DNA from: Heterobilharzia americana
Lineage: Eukaryota > Platyhelminthes > Trematoda > Strigeidida > Schistosomatidae
Length of the DNA stretch: 64,000 nucleotides
Reading direction: 5' to 3'
NCBI GenBank assembly: GCA_944470555.2
Contig: OX104128.1
Coordinates: 46,483,920 to 46,547,919 of the forward strand
Below, in pieces: positions 11,546 through 23,282 of the stretch (positions are counted from its first letter, which is position 1; every line of letters starts with the position of its first letter). The notes under the pieces were generated by a model. The model saw only the letters and a program-made list of their open reading frames with translations, made no database searches and was not told where the DNA came from. The translations under genes were made by a program, and so were the position numbers.

Positions 11546-13470
11546 CAAACTATGCAACCCATCAGGATCCCAGATTTGCGAGTCTGTAATGCAACCTGTT
11601 AGGAAAATGTGGGGCCCTTTGCATATCTGCTGACGCCACTTGGGTGGTTGGTGTCTAGGATTTGTGTGTATGCTTGACTGTTTTTTCTGTTGCTCCGAGG
11701 GCGCTAACATCAGCCGTTCAGTGTAGGAGGTTTCAACAACCCCATGAGTTGTTTGGCTCGAGCTGCAGCTGATAGGGATGCATTGAATAAAAAATCGTCG
11801 TGTTTTTGGTGCGTGTGAAGCTCTATTCTGCGTCGTATCCCTTACCAGTGACCACCTTCTGATACAATTCACAAAGGACGTAAATGGCGTTATGTTGGAT
11901 TGGGGCTGTTTCCTAGTAAACTAGTGCCATGCAGCCGATCAAACTTTTTTCTCACAAAGTACCCTGCTGACATTCTATGATAGGTGGTTTGATGTTGGTT
12001 TTTCTCATTGGCAAGCTATAGGGTTGGGTTATGCGACGTCTATTTTTGTTCTCGTTAATAGTGAGACTTAGCTCAGTGCAGGGAACCTTCTTGGTGGAGC
12101 TACTGTTTGTACTTCTGTAAATTCCAGAAGGAATTACAGGATCACTTCGGATCGTTATATGCTTTCTGCGTCCATCTCCACGTGTTGGGTTCCATAGGAG
12201 CATTGGTTTATCTGTTGCATATCGGGTGGCCGACATCCTAGGACCTAGGCTGGTGTGGTTAGTAGACTTTAGGCCCCCAGCAGACCTCAGTGCAGGTTCT
12301 GTCACCTTTAGTGCTATGTCAGGTTTCACGTCGGGGCTTTCTGTGGACACGCATAGATCTACGGTTTTAGGTGGTTGAGTAAAATCATACATTTCGCAGC
12401 CTTCCGTCTCCACGTTGGTCAATGTGTTTTTCCTTATATTTGGCTCCACAGAGTTTTGCGGGAGGAGAAGTTCTAGGCTTGGGTGTATTGGGGGGGAGAT
12501 GCCTACTGCTTTAGTGTGTCGCAGCTTTGGAGCCTTTTGAATGTCAGGTCTATCAGCACAGTTGCATACCTGCCTCTCCACCAATGTCTCATCAAGAACC
12601 ATCTTTATCCCTGTAAAGACAATGTTTTTTGCTAAAATAGATTCCGCTTCGATGAATGCTTCCGCTTCTATGTGTGACTTAAGCTGAAAGCGTATCGGAC
12701 AGCGGTAATCCTACTGACTTTTTTAGTTGGAAGCATTTTGCATGAACATCATGCATTTTCGCTGTTTTAAGCAAAATTTCTCTTATCGCCTTCAACTTTG
12801 TTGTGTCAGGGACGTTGCAAACTATTGCGTTCAATTTAAGGACAAGTCTCTTACTTACTTCAGTGGTGATAAAGTTTACCAGCCGGTCCACCTTGATTAG
12901 CGTTTCGATGTCAACTTCAATAATGGATTCCCCACGCGTCAAGATGCTCAGTGACAAGAGATTGCTAATCTGAGCTCTAATTTCGTCCAGCTAGGGTGAC
13001 ACCTCGAACGCCCTTAACATATTTTCTTGTGGTGCAGTATTCCGTTTGTCATCCTTCAGCTTTCGTATTTCTGCCCTTGGCTTCTCCATGGAGAACTTCA
13101 GGCTTTCGATTTCTGGAAGAAGTGACAGTGACACGCTCGGTGACTGGAGTCTAGTTAGTCTCACAAAGGACGTGGAGCTTCCATTAAGCCTAACATCTGC
13201 TGCAACATTTAGTGCTGCGGTCTTATTGCATGTTGAACATGCAGAGTTGTTTCTATTATTATAAACGCTGGCCATCTTGTCGAAAGTGGTTCTTCTCTTG
13301 AGCATAACTGAAGTATAAGCTGACTCACTTATGCTGTTGCAAGAGGAATCCGCCTTTGGTGTCACCAACATATAGGTATTGTTGATGAACTGTTCCACAG
13401 ACAGTTGTATCCGTGCCTTTTTACACTCAATAACCATATCTAGCTGCATTTCTGCTGTGTGATTGGTCAC
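11546..13470 (-). pseudogene. Probable CR1-type retrotransposon ORF1, frameshifted
   Basis: Three long minus-strand frames lie end to end: 13470-12991 (159 codons), 12957-12679 (92) and 12602-11952 (216). The first has CSTCNKTA, a Cys pair, and then a charged stretch EIESLKFSMEKPRAEIRKLK that looks like a coiled coil. The second has LKLNAIVCNVPDTTKLKAIREIL with CFQLKKS, resembling the nucleic-acid-binding fold of CR1-like ORF1 proteins. The third is low-complexity, Pro/Thr/Ser-rich and basic. The pieces read on naturally across single stops or shifts (for example LRAFEVSP, a stop, then LDEIRAQISNLLSLSILTRG). A further 109-codon frame at 11872-11543 may be its end. Position just upstream of an ORF2 tail supports ORF1. 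A cellular gene is unlikely but not excluded. Confidence 0.6.
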
Positions 13471-13554
13471 TAAATAGCTTTATGATGACCTTAATCATAG
13501 AGTTATGATACAGTTACGAAATCACGTCAAAATGTAACACAATTTCAAACATAC

Positions 13555-13960
13555 CGCTTGTGGATTGAGCAACTTTTTAGTGGAACCACGTGCCATTTTA
13601 CTAAGTATAAATACAACTGTACAGCCCGATAATCAAGTCATTGAAAAGAAATATTTCTTCGCTGATACATTTCTTGTTCTTAACACAACACTGCCTTGCA
13701 AATATGTTATTAGTACTTTAGTACTTGGGGTATGTCTTCCGGTTCCTCAGAGAAAAGGAATCCGGTCACTAGTTCAATCTTTTAATGTTTTGTCTTGCAT
13801 GTGGTGCCGTTCTCTTTCACTTGTTCCCACGCATGTCCCGGTCACGAAGCCTGGCTACTGAACATTTTACTCAGCTATCCCACATACACGTGTGTATATT
13901 TCGGCACATGCAGGCGCACACTACTTTAGCAGGTGTGAATAAATTTGTGTAAAATGCAGA
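13555..13960 (+). repeat. Solo PLE terminal-like sequence
   Basis: 13565-13690 matches the reverse complement of 7150-7275, in the flank of the PLE (TTTAGTGGAACCAC, TATAAATACAACTGTACAG, ATTGAAAAGAAATATTTC). 13885-13950 resembles 9885-9935 (GCACAC, then CAGGTxTGAATAA). No PLE coding sequence is visible beside it, so it looks like a solo or deleted copy. Confidence 0.45.
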
Positions 13961-16900
13961 TTGCTCCAGGGCAAGTAACTTTAACTTTCGGAATGTTTGC
14001 TTGCTTGTCCGTTTAATGTTGGATGTCACTGTACAATTGCGAGCATTTTCTTCGCGCTAACGAAAGAATCCAGGGTATGGATTTCAGCATTACTAGGGCC
14101 GCCTGCAGATATCAATAAGCCTAACGCTAATGCTCCCACTGTCACTTTTGTAAGGTTTTGCTTGTTGATATATCTTCTTTCAGGACCGTGATTTGCAAAC
14201 GAATTCAACGGCAGCCATTCGGCGGCCTTGAATGCTAGCCATATCCCTATCCTGAAGGTACACTATGGCGACCACTTATACATTGAGGGGAGTGGAATAA
14301 CAGGACGAATTCCACTCTGACTTGCGTAAAACAGTATTCTGCATACGTTGCTTACTATTTCCCATGTATTTTCAACAAATATGATGTCTGCGGGAGGGTT
14401 TTACACTACCCACTTTAATTTCTAATTGTTATGACCATGACGGTGTACACATAAATATGGTTCGTGACTTAGTCCTTTTCCCGATTCGATTGAAATGCTT
14501 CTGCGATAAACCTCATGTTGTGTGAAGGCTTTTTGTCACCGGAGCCTGATACCATGTTCACATCTTACCACATTTCATTTCTTTTACATACTGAGTTCAT
14601 TATTTCATTTAATAAGTAAAAGCTACACTCGTGGATCTGAAAAGTTCTAGCTGGTCGTGTCTCTTAACATCCAAAATATGTAGAGAAAATTAGTTTCGCT
14701 ACTAATGTTATGTTGATACACACGATATTTGTAAAGATATTTGAACAAAGCTATATGGGGTAGGCGAAAAACCCCTTCACAGAGGATGTTAGTGACGAAG
14801 GTAGGAGATCAACTCTGGTTGACTCCTAGTAAACGCACTTGCCGGCGTGCACTATGCCATCAAAACTTTATGGCGGAAGCACACAATCCAAGGTCGTAAC
14901 CGTACTACCCTCCGTACCCCAGAAATATTGAAAGATCCAAACAATAGCCGAATGATTCCTATCTTTGATCTAAGCTTGATTCACTATGACGAACAATGGT
15001 GTTGTTGTTTATCTGTTTCGTTCTTTTGCTGTCTGCGAGGCATTAACGTCCATTCTCCAGACGCATCTCCCATGTGCCTTCACATTGCACATAACAGTCA
15101 GTTCGCACTGCCAAAATGATCAAGCCTGTAAACTGATTTGTTTTCATGTAACTTGCGTTGTATGAAATACATTGCTATTATATTTGTGTGTGACCTAGGA
15201 GCCTTTTCATCAAGGCAACTTTATTTAGATAGCGTAGACCGAATTTCAGCCTCATTCTCCCCAGGGGGTCAATGAATAGCTTTGAGTATTATTCACCGCA
15301 ACTTTTCTGACGTCCATTGATTGTTTGTTGATTTAAATATCAAGTGCATTTTGTTTCGGAGAAGTACACAAATTTTCTGTGTTAAATATTATGAAATGTT
15401 TTGTTTCTAACCTAGGCTGAGGATTCATTTTCACAAAGGCTTCCCTGCGATTCCTTCATTCGAACAATTTCTTGACTCTGAGATCTGGCGAATAATAAGG
15501 GCTCGTTTTTGATGCGGAAGGGAACAAGCTGAATTATTTTAAGGCTGGCCGTCATCACGGTCAAAAATTACGTAATGTGAGATTGAAAGAAGACTTGGTG
15601 GGGGTGTTTGTAAGCATTTAGGGCACCATAAATCAGGTACTGCATGAAACGCGACAGGAACGCGCTCTTCCAACTAGACTGGAAAATGTCTAATTTTGAC
15701 ACAGTGTGACTTCAGGTTCACTAGCCAAGCTTACAGCATCCCCATACTGTCACTTCTAGAGTTCGTAACCACAATTCTTCTCCTTGGTTCCCTAGGAATG
15801 GCTCGTCAGTGAAGCCAGAGGGGTGTTTGGGTGTAAAACAGTGCAAATGTTTTATTCTCACACTGGAAAGTTAACATGAGAGAAGCCACTTTGCAGGCAC
15901 CACCACACCGCTGCATGTCGAAAAATCTACAAGATCTTATGATCCCTGAATGGCACTTAGGGTACGTCACTAAACTTCGTTAAAAGTATCAGAAGATCCT
16001 GCCAGTTATGAAACAAACAAGAAATGTCACTTTTCAGAGCATACGGAATGTTAAAATGGGGATAATCATCAATCTTATGCTCCTATAGTGGATCTAACGT
16101 GAGAGATACCAGTACACAAGCACCGTCAAATTGATAATTCTCGAAAATTTACAAAATAGTATTTGGCGTTATATAGTGCACATACAAGTTATTGATGTTC
16201 ATAACCTAATTAAAACTTGCTGCAAATCGTGAGACGGGCATGGATTTTCATCCGTCATTACACAGATAGGCACCACCATTTGGAAGAAAAGCGCCCAATG
16301 TTAGAAGTTTGCGTTATAACCAGCCGACGTTGTCAGTCCATTTGCATAGTTTGTTATTCAGCAATATAATCGCCCATTCATTAAAACGTCCTTCAGCCAC
16401 AAAGGACCCATTTATACTATAAGAAGTGTCAGTAATTATCCACAGTTGTATAACCAGGGTGTGTCTAGATCAATGCGTTTCCAGTTCACCATGTTATGCC
16501 TAAAGGTAATACAGATTAATTCCACCGAGAACACTCGTTGTAGTGGGCGGAACCAGACGTTGAAAAGGTTATTAGTCCAAATGGCGGTAGTTATACATAG
16601 ACTTCAAACATCTTTCATATTAGCGCAAGCAGCTTCATTCCGGAAGTTTATTTGATACATGGTAGCTTCCATTTGAAAAGATCACTTGATACAGAGTACT
16701 GAAAAACATGTGGTGTGTGGCTGATGCAGGTGTGTCGTGTTCGAGGACAAAAGATAAATTGGTCTCTGGTCTAATCGTTTGCTCAGAATATTTGTGCTAC
16801 TATAACTGCTATGAAAGCTTAGACGGTGCATCCCTAAGAATCCTGACCAGCAGGTTTGTTATTCGTGAAGATGTTCCAGAAACCGCTAAAAGTTAGGAGC

Positions 16901-17985
16901 TGTCCAATAATTCTTGGCGTTAAACAGCAGGTAACAGTGGATAACTAGGGGTAACTCCCTCCTTATTCGAGTTGCCTTATGTTTTTCGCCTAGCACATCA
17001 ACGAATAAAATTTTTGTGTCATGTGAATAATTACTGAAGAGACTGGCAGAGGCCCCATTATCATACGAAATACAATAATGAAGTTGGTTCGAGGATAAAC
17101 GTCCAGCCAATAATGGAATAGTCAGAAAATTCTTTCGAAATTACGCTCCACGGTAAGTGCTGGAAGAATAAAGTTTTCAGTCGGTGGGTGATGTAAGTTA
17201 ACATTGGATCGTCATAAAGTACAACTGAGAAGATATGGTGGTGCTGTATCATATTTTATGAACTGTCTGACATGGATTTCAATTGCCTGTTATCCATGCA
17301 TGTGAGAGTAACAAAGAACACTATAAATTAAGCAGGTGGAATAATGCAGATGTTAGACCGTGACAGTATACTGTCACTTTTCACCTTGGTCGCTGGTAGG
17401 AAAGTCCAAGATATGCTTTTAACCCCGCTTGAGACTCTTCAGCTGAATAGGCCTGCATCACAGCCAGCAATGTTGTTCCCACCGAGACACACCAGCTCAA
17501 ACATTAAGAATGTCCAGCGAAACAGTGTGTATGGTTGGTTGTGCGCATTCAGGATTGTGAGTCAGTGAAAAACTCGAATCTCATTGAAACGAGTCCCGCC
17601 GGTATTGGGGAGTAATTTGGCGCTAAAATGGTACTCCTAATTCCCTACTTATAATAGACTGCTATTAGGATTCGATCAGAAGCTTTACTTGAGAGGGGGA
17701 AAAGAGAACACGTGCGAAGCCTTGTACTGACCTACTTATTTAAACAGTTGAACTCCGCTTGAAAAAGTTGCCATACCTCTTATTCTAGGTCTTTCTAGAG
17801 GTGGTTAGAGTCCTCCGGTATGGACAGTCCGTAGCCAAGAATTCTGATGTAGTCTTTCAGACCATGGAAAGTAGAATTATCCATAAAGAGCTGATTAATC
17901 TGTAATAGATTATCTCTTTCTTCCCAGGCTCCGAGGAATTAAGGCAAGAAAACACTCCAGTGAAACAGACGTAGAAATTAGGGTA
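13961..17985. other. About 4 kb with no recognisable gene
   Basis: Both strands carry only short frames of 60-90 codons without motifs. One stretch at about 15525-15660 reads partly open on the plus strand (KAGRHHGQKLRNVRLKEDL) and could be a decayed transposon gene, but I cannot name it. Confidence 0.4.
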
Positions 17986-17989
17986 CTAT

Positions 17990-18755
17990 AGTTAACTACT
18001 TCCAGAGCCCGAAGTTTGACGGTTAAATTTTATGTAGTGGGCATTATAGATAAGTGCCGAGCCATGTTTCTCCGCACCCCAAGCTCTCAGAAGGTACCCT
18101 ATTCTCTCTGAGGAAGACAACTCTCCCAAACCACCACGGAGAAAGACCTAGGACTGATACTGACTGACAAACTGAACACTATCCAGGAAACGCCTCCAGG
18201 GCCTACATAGTGCTGCACTTCACACGCAGAAAACTTAGTGGCCCGACCCCAGAACTCTTTTTGAAGCTGTACGATCCCACGTGGAGGTACACAACGTCAT
18301 TGCACCACCACATTTGAAAAGAGACGTGAACCTCCCAGAGGGAGTCCAAAGGCGATCTAAAAATGGTATCGTGGTAATGAGGCAAAAACCATATCATGAC
18401 AGGCTGAAAGATCTAGGGCTCTACTGCCTAAGCTACCGTAGATTAAGTGGTGACTTGATCACGGCTTACAGAACATTAAGTAACCTAATTCATCTGAACA
18501 GCGGAATCCAACCAAACGGCCACTCTGACGACTTTCGTGGTAACCCAAGGGGAATCGCCCACCAAAGAGCGAAAACCCGAGTGCGATCACACTTCTCTCT
18601 GCTAGTTTGCGGCCACTGGAACTCATTGCCTGCCGAGATCGCTACTGCTCCGTCTGTTGACAGTTTCAAGAAGAGGTTGGACAGTTACGCAGCGACGAAC
18701 GATTTGTGCTCATTCAACTGGTATGTGGACTGGGCTGGCACGACTTACTAACTCG
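17990..18755 (+). pseudogene. CR1/Perere-type non-LTR RT C-terminus
   Basis: Plus-strand frames give VGIIDKCRAMFLRTPSS (about 18038), TTTEKDLGLILTDKLNT (about 18132-18182), then a clean 156-codon frame at 18281-18751. That frame contains EGVQRRSKNGIVVMRQKPYHDRLKDLGL, LSYRRLSGDLITAYRTL and HFSLLVCGHWNSLPAEIATAPSVDSFKKRLD in separate blocks. These are the thumb and tail boxes of CR1-like ORF2. The catalytic RT core is missing or unreadable upstream. The tail is well preserved compared with the copies at 1-12 kb, so this is a younger insertion. Confidence 0.82.
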
Positions 18756-19195
18756 GTACGGCCAACGGTTACTGAACACTGTAAAAACACCATCACTGGG
18801 AACTTGGCTCAACCTTATACCTCCCTATGGACGTCCCATCCAGTTACCGTCTCCTGCTAAAAGAATTGCTATATTCCCAATCATCCTATCATGTTATTTA
18901 TTCTTCCTCCTACCGACTTTATGTTCTCAAACTTCAACAAAGCTCCCCCTATCACCCCTTCACCATAAACCTAACAATGTTTCTTCTTCTGTGCTGCTTC
19001 CTTTTCCCAATCGTTTTTCTCTGTTTTTTCCTTTTCTTTTTATATTTCGTCTTTCTCTGCACATTCTCTCAGTTGATTTCCCTGCACATATTTATCATCT
19101 TTTTACAACCAGTGCGACCAATTGTCTGTTGGCACGACACCTGAGGAGCCCATCTGCACCAAAGTCCTCGGAAGAAAAAACAAACAAACAACACT
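18756..19195 (+). repeat. 3' untranslated tail of the same retrotransposon
   Basis: A pyrimidine-rich, nearly A/G-free stretch follows the RT stop and ends in GAAGAAAAAACAAACAAAC at about 19171-19190, a short A-rich terminal repeat of the kind left by target-primed reverse transcription. The long frames inside it are compositional artefacts. Confidence 0.6.
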
Positions 19196-19440
19196 CTCTA
19201 CAAATTTAACCAACACCCAAGACCTAGAATCGAGCGCGTAGAAATCAATTGGTTTACACTAGCTTGTAAAAAAAAATTTGATATTGGATACAGAAAGCGC
19301 TAAAACTCTTGTTGGACGCTACTACTTAAGTGTAGCGCATCCGAGACCTTATTCATTCATCTTAGAGTTTCAATTTCTAGACTGCCTCACCTCTTCGTCG
19401 TCCAGCTCTACTGTTTGTCAGTTATCTTTTATTATCAACT

Positions 19441-19508
19441 GTAAGTACATCCTATGTACTTGCTGAGTCGTCGGCCCACCTTTCTCCTCTTCCTTTTTTC
19501 TTTTCCAG
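19441..19508 (+). other. Candidate 5'UTR intron (68 bp) or trans-splice acceptor
   Basis: GTAAGT at 19441 is a consensus donor. A long pyrimidine tract from 19477 ends in TTTTCCAG at 19508. This would place a non-coding exon before 19441 and start the exon with the proposed start codon at 19509. The same acceptor could instead receive a spliced leader, which schistosomes use on some mRNAs. A transcript is needed to decide. Confidence 0.4.
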
Positions 19509-19620
19509 ATTCTCGTGGCCACCACCAAACTCACACTCCTCTGCGCGCTCCCTACAACAACGCACCCATTTACAGACTAGAAGAAAACTTATCAACAACT
19601 GGTCGTCACAACGGCTACGG

Positions 19621-19628
19621 ATGTAATG
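19621..19628 (+). promoter_or_regulatory. Start-stop upstream ORF overlapping the proposed start codon
   Basis: The bases ATGTAATGG place a minimal upstream ORF (ATG at 19621, TAA at 19624) so that the last A of its stop is the A of the next ATG at 19626. The upstream ATG has C at -3 (weak context), while the main ATG has G at -3 and G at +4 (good context). If transcribed, ribosomes that use the first ATG would stop at once on top of the main start. Confidence 0.4.
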
Positions 19629-19689
19629 GATTCGGTCTGTAGGGACGAGGGTATTGTGCATGATCGTGAAAACTTCAGTACTGTTCGAG
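19626..19689 (+). CDS. Candidate first coding exon of the C/EBP-gamma-like bZIP gene
   Basis: ATG at 19626 opens 21 codons (MDSVCRDEGIVHDRENFSTVR) plus one base and ends at CGAG|GTAAGT (19689/19690), a strong donor. The donor is phase 1. The next supported exon of the gene, at 33188, begins in exactly that phase, and the joined codon is GCA (Ala). The stretch around it is less AT-rich than its surroundings and has a short intron just upstream. The gap to the next exon is 13.5 kb, long but normal for schistosome genes. Phase agreement alone has a one-in-three chance, so the link to the bZIP exons is plausible rather than proven. The alternative is that it belongs to no gene or that the bZIP gene uses another first exon. 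Confidence 0.45.
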
Positions 19690-21245
19690 GTAAGTTATCA
19701 AACTGTACATATGTAACAAAACGCAACTAACACATTTTAAGTTTTTATCATCGGTTCCTAGATGCTGACAGCGTTGATTAGTAACCTATAAGTTACGTAT
19801 ACGTTAAATATTATTGCTATTAGGTTGGAAATTGATTAAAAATGCTGTTTGAAGTCAATCTGATTTTTACTCACTAAGTTGATCCTGCGTCTAATTGGCG
19901 AAACGCAACGCCGATTTTTCCGGGGAATTTCGTTGAAATATCCCAATATTCACATTTTCTGGGAATATTCTCGTAAAAATTATGCTTTTGCAAGAAAAAA
20001 ATACGGGTTCTGCAGACCGCTTTATGACCGTTTCTTGACAGTTATTCCTGATTTGGGTAGAAGCATACGGGTTTCTTAGCCTTTCCGTAGAGCCTTGTGG
20101 GCTCAACTCAGAACGATTCTTTTCGACTTTTCACTTTTTCATGACCCTTTGGTAACTATTGGCGTTATTGATTCTGGAGGTTAGATTTTAGGATCATTTA
20201 TGGTGACTACCTAGTTTTTGGAGTGATACACTTCGAAGTTAGACTGTTATTGCGTATCTAGTTTTCGGAAGTATAAAGGACGAAGTTAACCTTGAAGATC
20301 GACCAGTTGTCAAGCGATCGTAATAAACTTGATATCTACTAACTGTGCTTGGTGCATTTTTAAGTTCTACAGCCTAAATATTTAGTGGTGTAGTGATGCT
20401 ATGGGCTGCTCAGTGTTACGCAGTGTCCATCATGGACTTCATAATTTTCTAATTTTACGTATTAAATCTCTTAGCTGTAGTTGGTTCGTGCAAAATTACG
20501 CGTAATTTCTCAGATTTGCATCTGCCTTCCTCATATGCGTGAATCTTCAGATCGCCTTCTAACTACAACTCCGTTTGAAACCACCTGTTTATTGCACTTG
20601 ACTAGCCACGAAGAACGATGAAGACGTCTACACCATCTGTTTTCTCACGTTTTTCTAATTAAAAAAGGTTCACTAAGACCTGGTAACGGAAACTAACTTG
20701 CTTTACAGCGAGTTGACAAGCATTCATACATGTCATTAGGACTTAAAATACATGATTTATGGGACGGTTTTACTCGTGTGTGAATGAACCCAACTTCGAA
20801 TTTAGCGCGTTCTAAAAACAAAAAGTAATACAGTGAAGCACTGCATGGCTACAAGGCCACTGTCAGTGCAATTAAAAGTAAGAGGTCTGGAACAATGAAA
20901 GGTAGCATGACTTGATGGTTTGCCATTAGAAGTGTTTAAGAGTGGAAGTAGAGAGATACTGATTCGAGTATTGGAAGTGTTACCTAAAATGTGAGAAGCA
21001 GAGGAAGTCCCGTCATGCTGGTCTACATCACTGTTCATTCCATATTATAAAAAGAGAGAAACGTTTTCTTTCAACATTATGGTGATCAGTTTAGCCAACA
21101 TGCTGTTCAAGGTCATAAAGTACTTAGTTATCTGACTTCTAACTGGAACTCGATGAGATCAAGCAGCTTTCGAACCTGAACGAAGGGTATCAGTCAGGTC
21201 TCTTCCCGTTGACAGCTTACAGAACAAAGGCAGAGTTAAAAAACG
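19690..21245. other. Intronic or intergenic sequence, no gene seen
   Basis: Would be the 5' part of intron 1 in the bZIP model. AT-rich, no motif recognised on either strand. Confidence 0.4.
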
Positions 21246-21599
21246 GAGTTTGAAGCGAATACGTATTTTCGGTAAATTCTCGTCAGGCTTTACATTTACA
21301 AATTATTCAGCAGAGTCATTTGATATCAATATAGTTAAATTAATTCGAGTATAATATGAATTGGAAGGTAATAATAAAGGTGATAATAACAAAACAAAAC
21401 CTTAGAAAGTTTATATATTCTCAGTAGTCAATCCTTGTAGGTGTGTGAGTGAATTGTGTGCGCAGGGAAAGAGAGAAATAAAATTGTCGCATAGCGATTA
21501 GATAGTAAAGTGTTAAAATTCTTAATCAATTATGAAACTAAGAGCGAAAAATAAGACGATAATGATAATGGTACAAACAGATAATATTTACATTTATCC

Positions 21600-22230
21600 G
21601 GGTGACCGGGAAGGACTCTACTGTAATTGTATCTGGGTTGAAGTTGAAGGCCATGGGAGGGATAGGGAACGAACAAACATCTGAATACATAAATTAGGTT
21701 TGAAAACTTTAACTGCTATGGCCTCTGCTATGCTTAGCAATCGGAGGTGCACAAACTTGGAGTACTGTGATGGGACTTTGTAAATAATGGCAAATGCTGA
21801 GGTTTTGTCAATCTTATGCTCAGTATCTGGTAGATGGGCGAGTATTGAGCTTTTGATGGATTTAACTGTCCTTTTTCTAACCATGCTGGACAGTGCTCAA
21901 TGAAGCGATGGTGGGCTTGCCGAGTCGTTCTACCTATGTAACTATCTCCACAGGAGCAGTTACATTTAGATGTGGCCAGATTCGGAAGCCTATCCTTCAA
22001 CTGCATTGGCATCATACAGTGAGTAGTAAATTTCAAACACAGTATGGCGGCAATGGTTTCTTGTATCAGATTTCTGAGCTTCAGTCTGTGTTTCTGCAGC
22101 TACAACTCCTATGAACGCTAAAGCTAGATACAATCGTTTCTTTGGCATCATTTGAAGGCGCTTTTCCCCAGCTGTTACAGTCTTTACGAACTTTTCAGGA
22201 TAACCGTTTTCATTTAAGGATTTCGCTATT
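21600..22230 (-). mobile_element. PLE GIY-YIG endonuclease end, left palindrome arm
   Basis: On the minus strand the C-terminal part of a PLE protein reads QLKDRLPNLATSKCN, CSCGDSYIGRTTRQAHHRF and IEHCPAWLEKGQ. After a one-base shift it continues SIKSSILAHLPDTEHKID, AFAIIYKVPSQYSKFVHLRL and SIAEAIAVKVFKPNLCIQ. The YIG triad and following Arg of the nuclease are intact. Upstream, beyond the arm, about 22195-22119 still reads as PLE (VTAGEKRLQMMPKKRLYL), then a frame change. The RT domain is absent, so this is a 5'-truncated copy of a lineage distinct from the PLE at 7.6-9.6 kb. Confidence 0.82.
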
Positions 22231-22399
22231 ATTCTTAATTAAAAGTTCAGTATCAGCTGTGCAAATCCTACTTGCTCGAAATCTCAGTGTACGGATTAAA
22301 TTCATTTAGTATGTAAGAGGGAAAAATGGTCGAAAGTGCGTATACTGACCAACCCATGATTTCTTACTAAAAATACTACGTCTGACACTGCCATCCGTT

Positions 22400-22912
22400 C
22401 GTCTTGATAGTGTTCAAAGGAGATGCAGCTGCAGAAACACAGACTGAAGCTCAGAAATCTGATACAAGAAACCATTGCCGCCATACTGTGTTTGAAATTT
22501 ACTACTCACTGTATGATGCCAATGCAGTTGAAGGATAGGCTTCCGAATCTGGCCACATCTAAATGTAACTGCTCCTGTGGAGATAGTTACATAGGTAGAA
22601 CGACTCGGCAAGCCCACCATCGCTTCATTGAGCACTGTCCAGCATGGTTAGAAAAAGGACAGTTAAATCCATCAAAAGCTCAATACTCGCCCATCTACCA
22701 GATACTGAGCATAAGATTGACAAAACCTCAGCATTTGCCATTATTTACAAAGTCCCATCACAGTACTCCAAGTTTGTGCACCTCCGATTGCTAAGCATAG
22801 CAGAGGCCATAGCAGTTAAAGTTTTCAAACCTAATTTATGTATTCAGATGTTTGTTCGTTCCCTATCCCTCCCATGGCCTTCAACTTCAACCCAGATACA
22901 ATTACAGTAGAG
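22400..22912 (+). mobile_element. PLE GIY-YIG endonuclease end, right palindrome arm
   Basis: Mirror copy of the left arm, with the same reading frames on the plus strand (22423-22794 and 22644-22910) and identical deduced protein, including the intact SYIGRT motif and the same one-base frame break. The two copies diverge only upstream of about 22427, where this one reads VFKGDAAAETQ instead of the left copy's sequence. A shared frameshift shows that the arms were duplicated or homogenised after inactivation. Confidence 0.82.
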
Positions 22913-23282
22913 TCCTTCCCGGTCACCCGGATAAATGTAAATATTATCTGTTTGTACCATTATCATTATCGTCTTATTTTTCGCTCTTAGTTTCATAATT
23001 GATTAAGAATTTTAACACTTTACTATCTAATCGCTATGCGACAATTTTATTTCTCTCTTTCCCTGCGCACACAATTCACTCACACACCTACAAGGATTGA
23101 CTACTGAGAATATATAAACTTTCTAAGGTTTTGTTTTGTTATTATCACCTTTATTATTACCTTCCAATTCATATTATACTCGAATTAATTTAACTATATT
23201 GATATCAAATGACTCTGCTGAATAATTTGTAAATGTAAAGCCTGACGAGAATTTACCGAAAATACGTATTCGCTTCAAACTC

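Larger units (their letters stand above)
21246..23282. repeat. Large near-perfect palindrome built from PLE sequence
   Basis: Arms 21246-22101 and 22427-23282 are 856 bp each. The reverse complement of one matches the other at both ends with the same coordinate sum (44528), so there is no net indel. All stretches I compared base by base, including about 250 bp of non-coding sequence and the whole coding part, were identical. The 325-bp spacer (22102-22426) contains diverged upstream PLE sequence of both copies, with weak similarity for a further 15 bp or so. Each arm holds a PLE nuclease end plus 3' non-coding DNA. It lies inside intron 1 of the bZIP model. A fold-back assembly or library artefact must be considered. 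Confidence 0.9.

Noticed and set aside
15420..16300. Possible decayed DNA transposon gene
   Set aside because: One short stretch looks protein-like, but no DDE or helix-turn-helix motif and no terminal inverted repeats could be found.
18706..19209. 167- and 105-codon frames with apparent membrane segments
   Set aside because: They lie in the pyrimidine-rich 3' end of a retrotransposon. Hydrophobic composition is a by-product of T/C-rich DNA.
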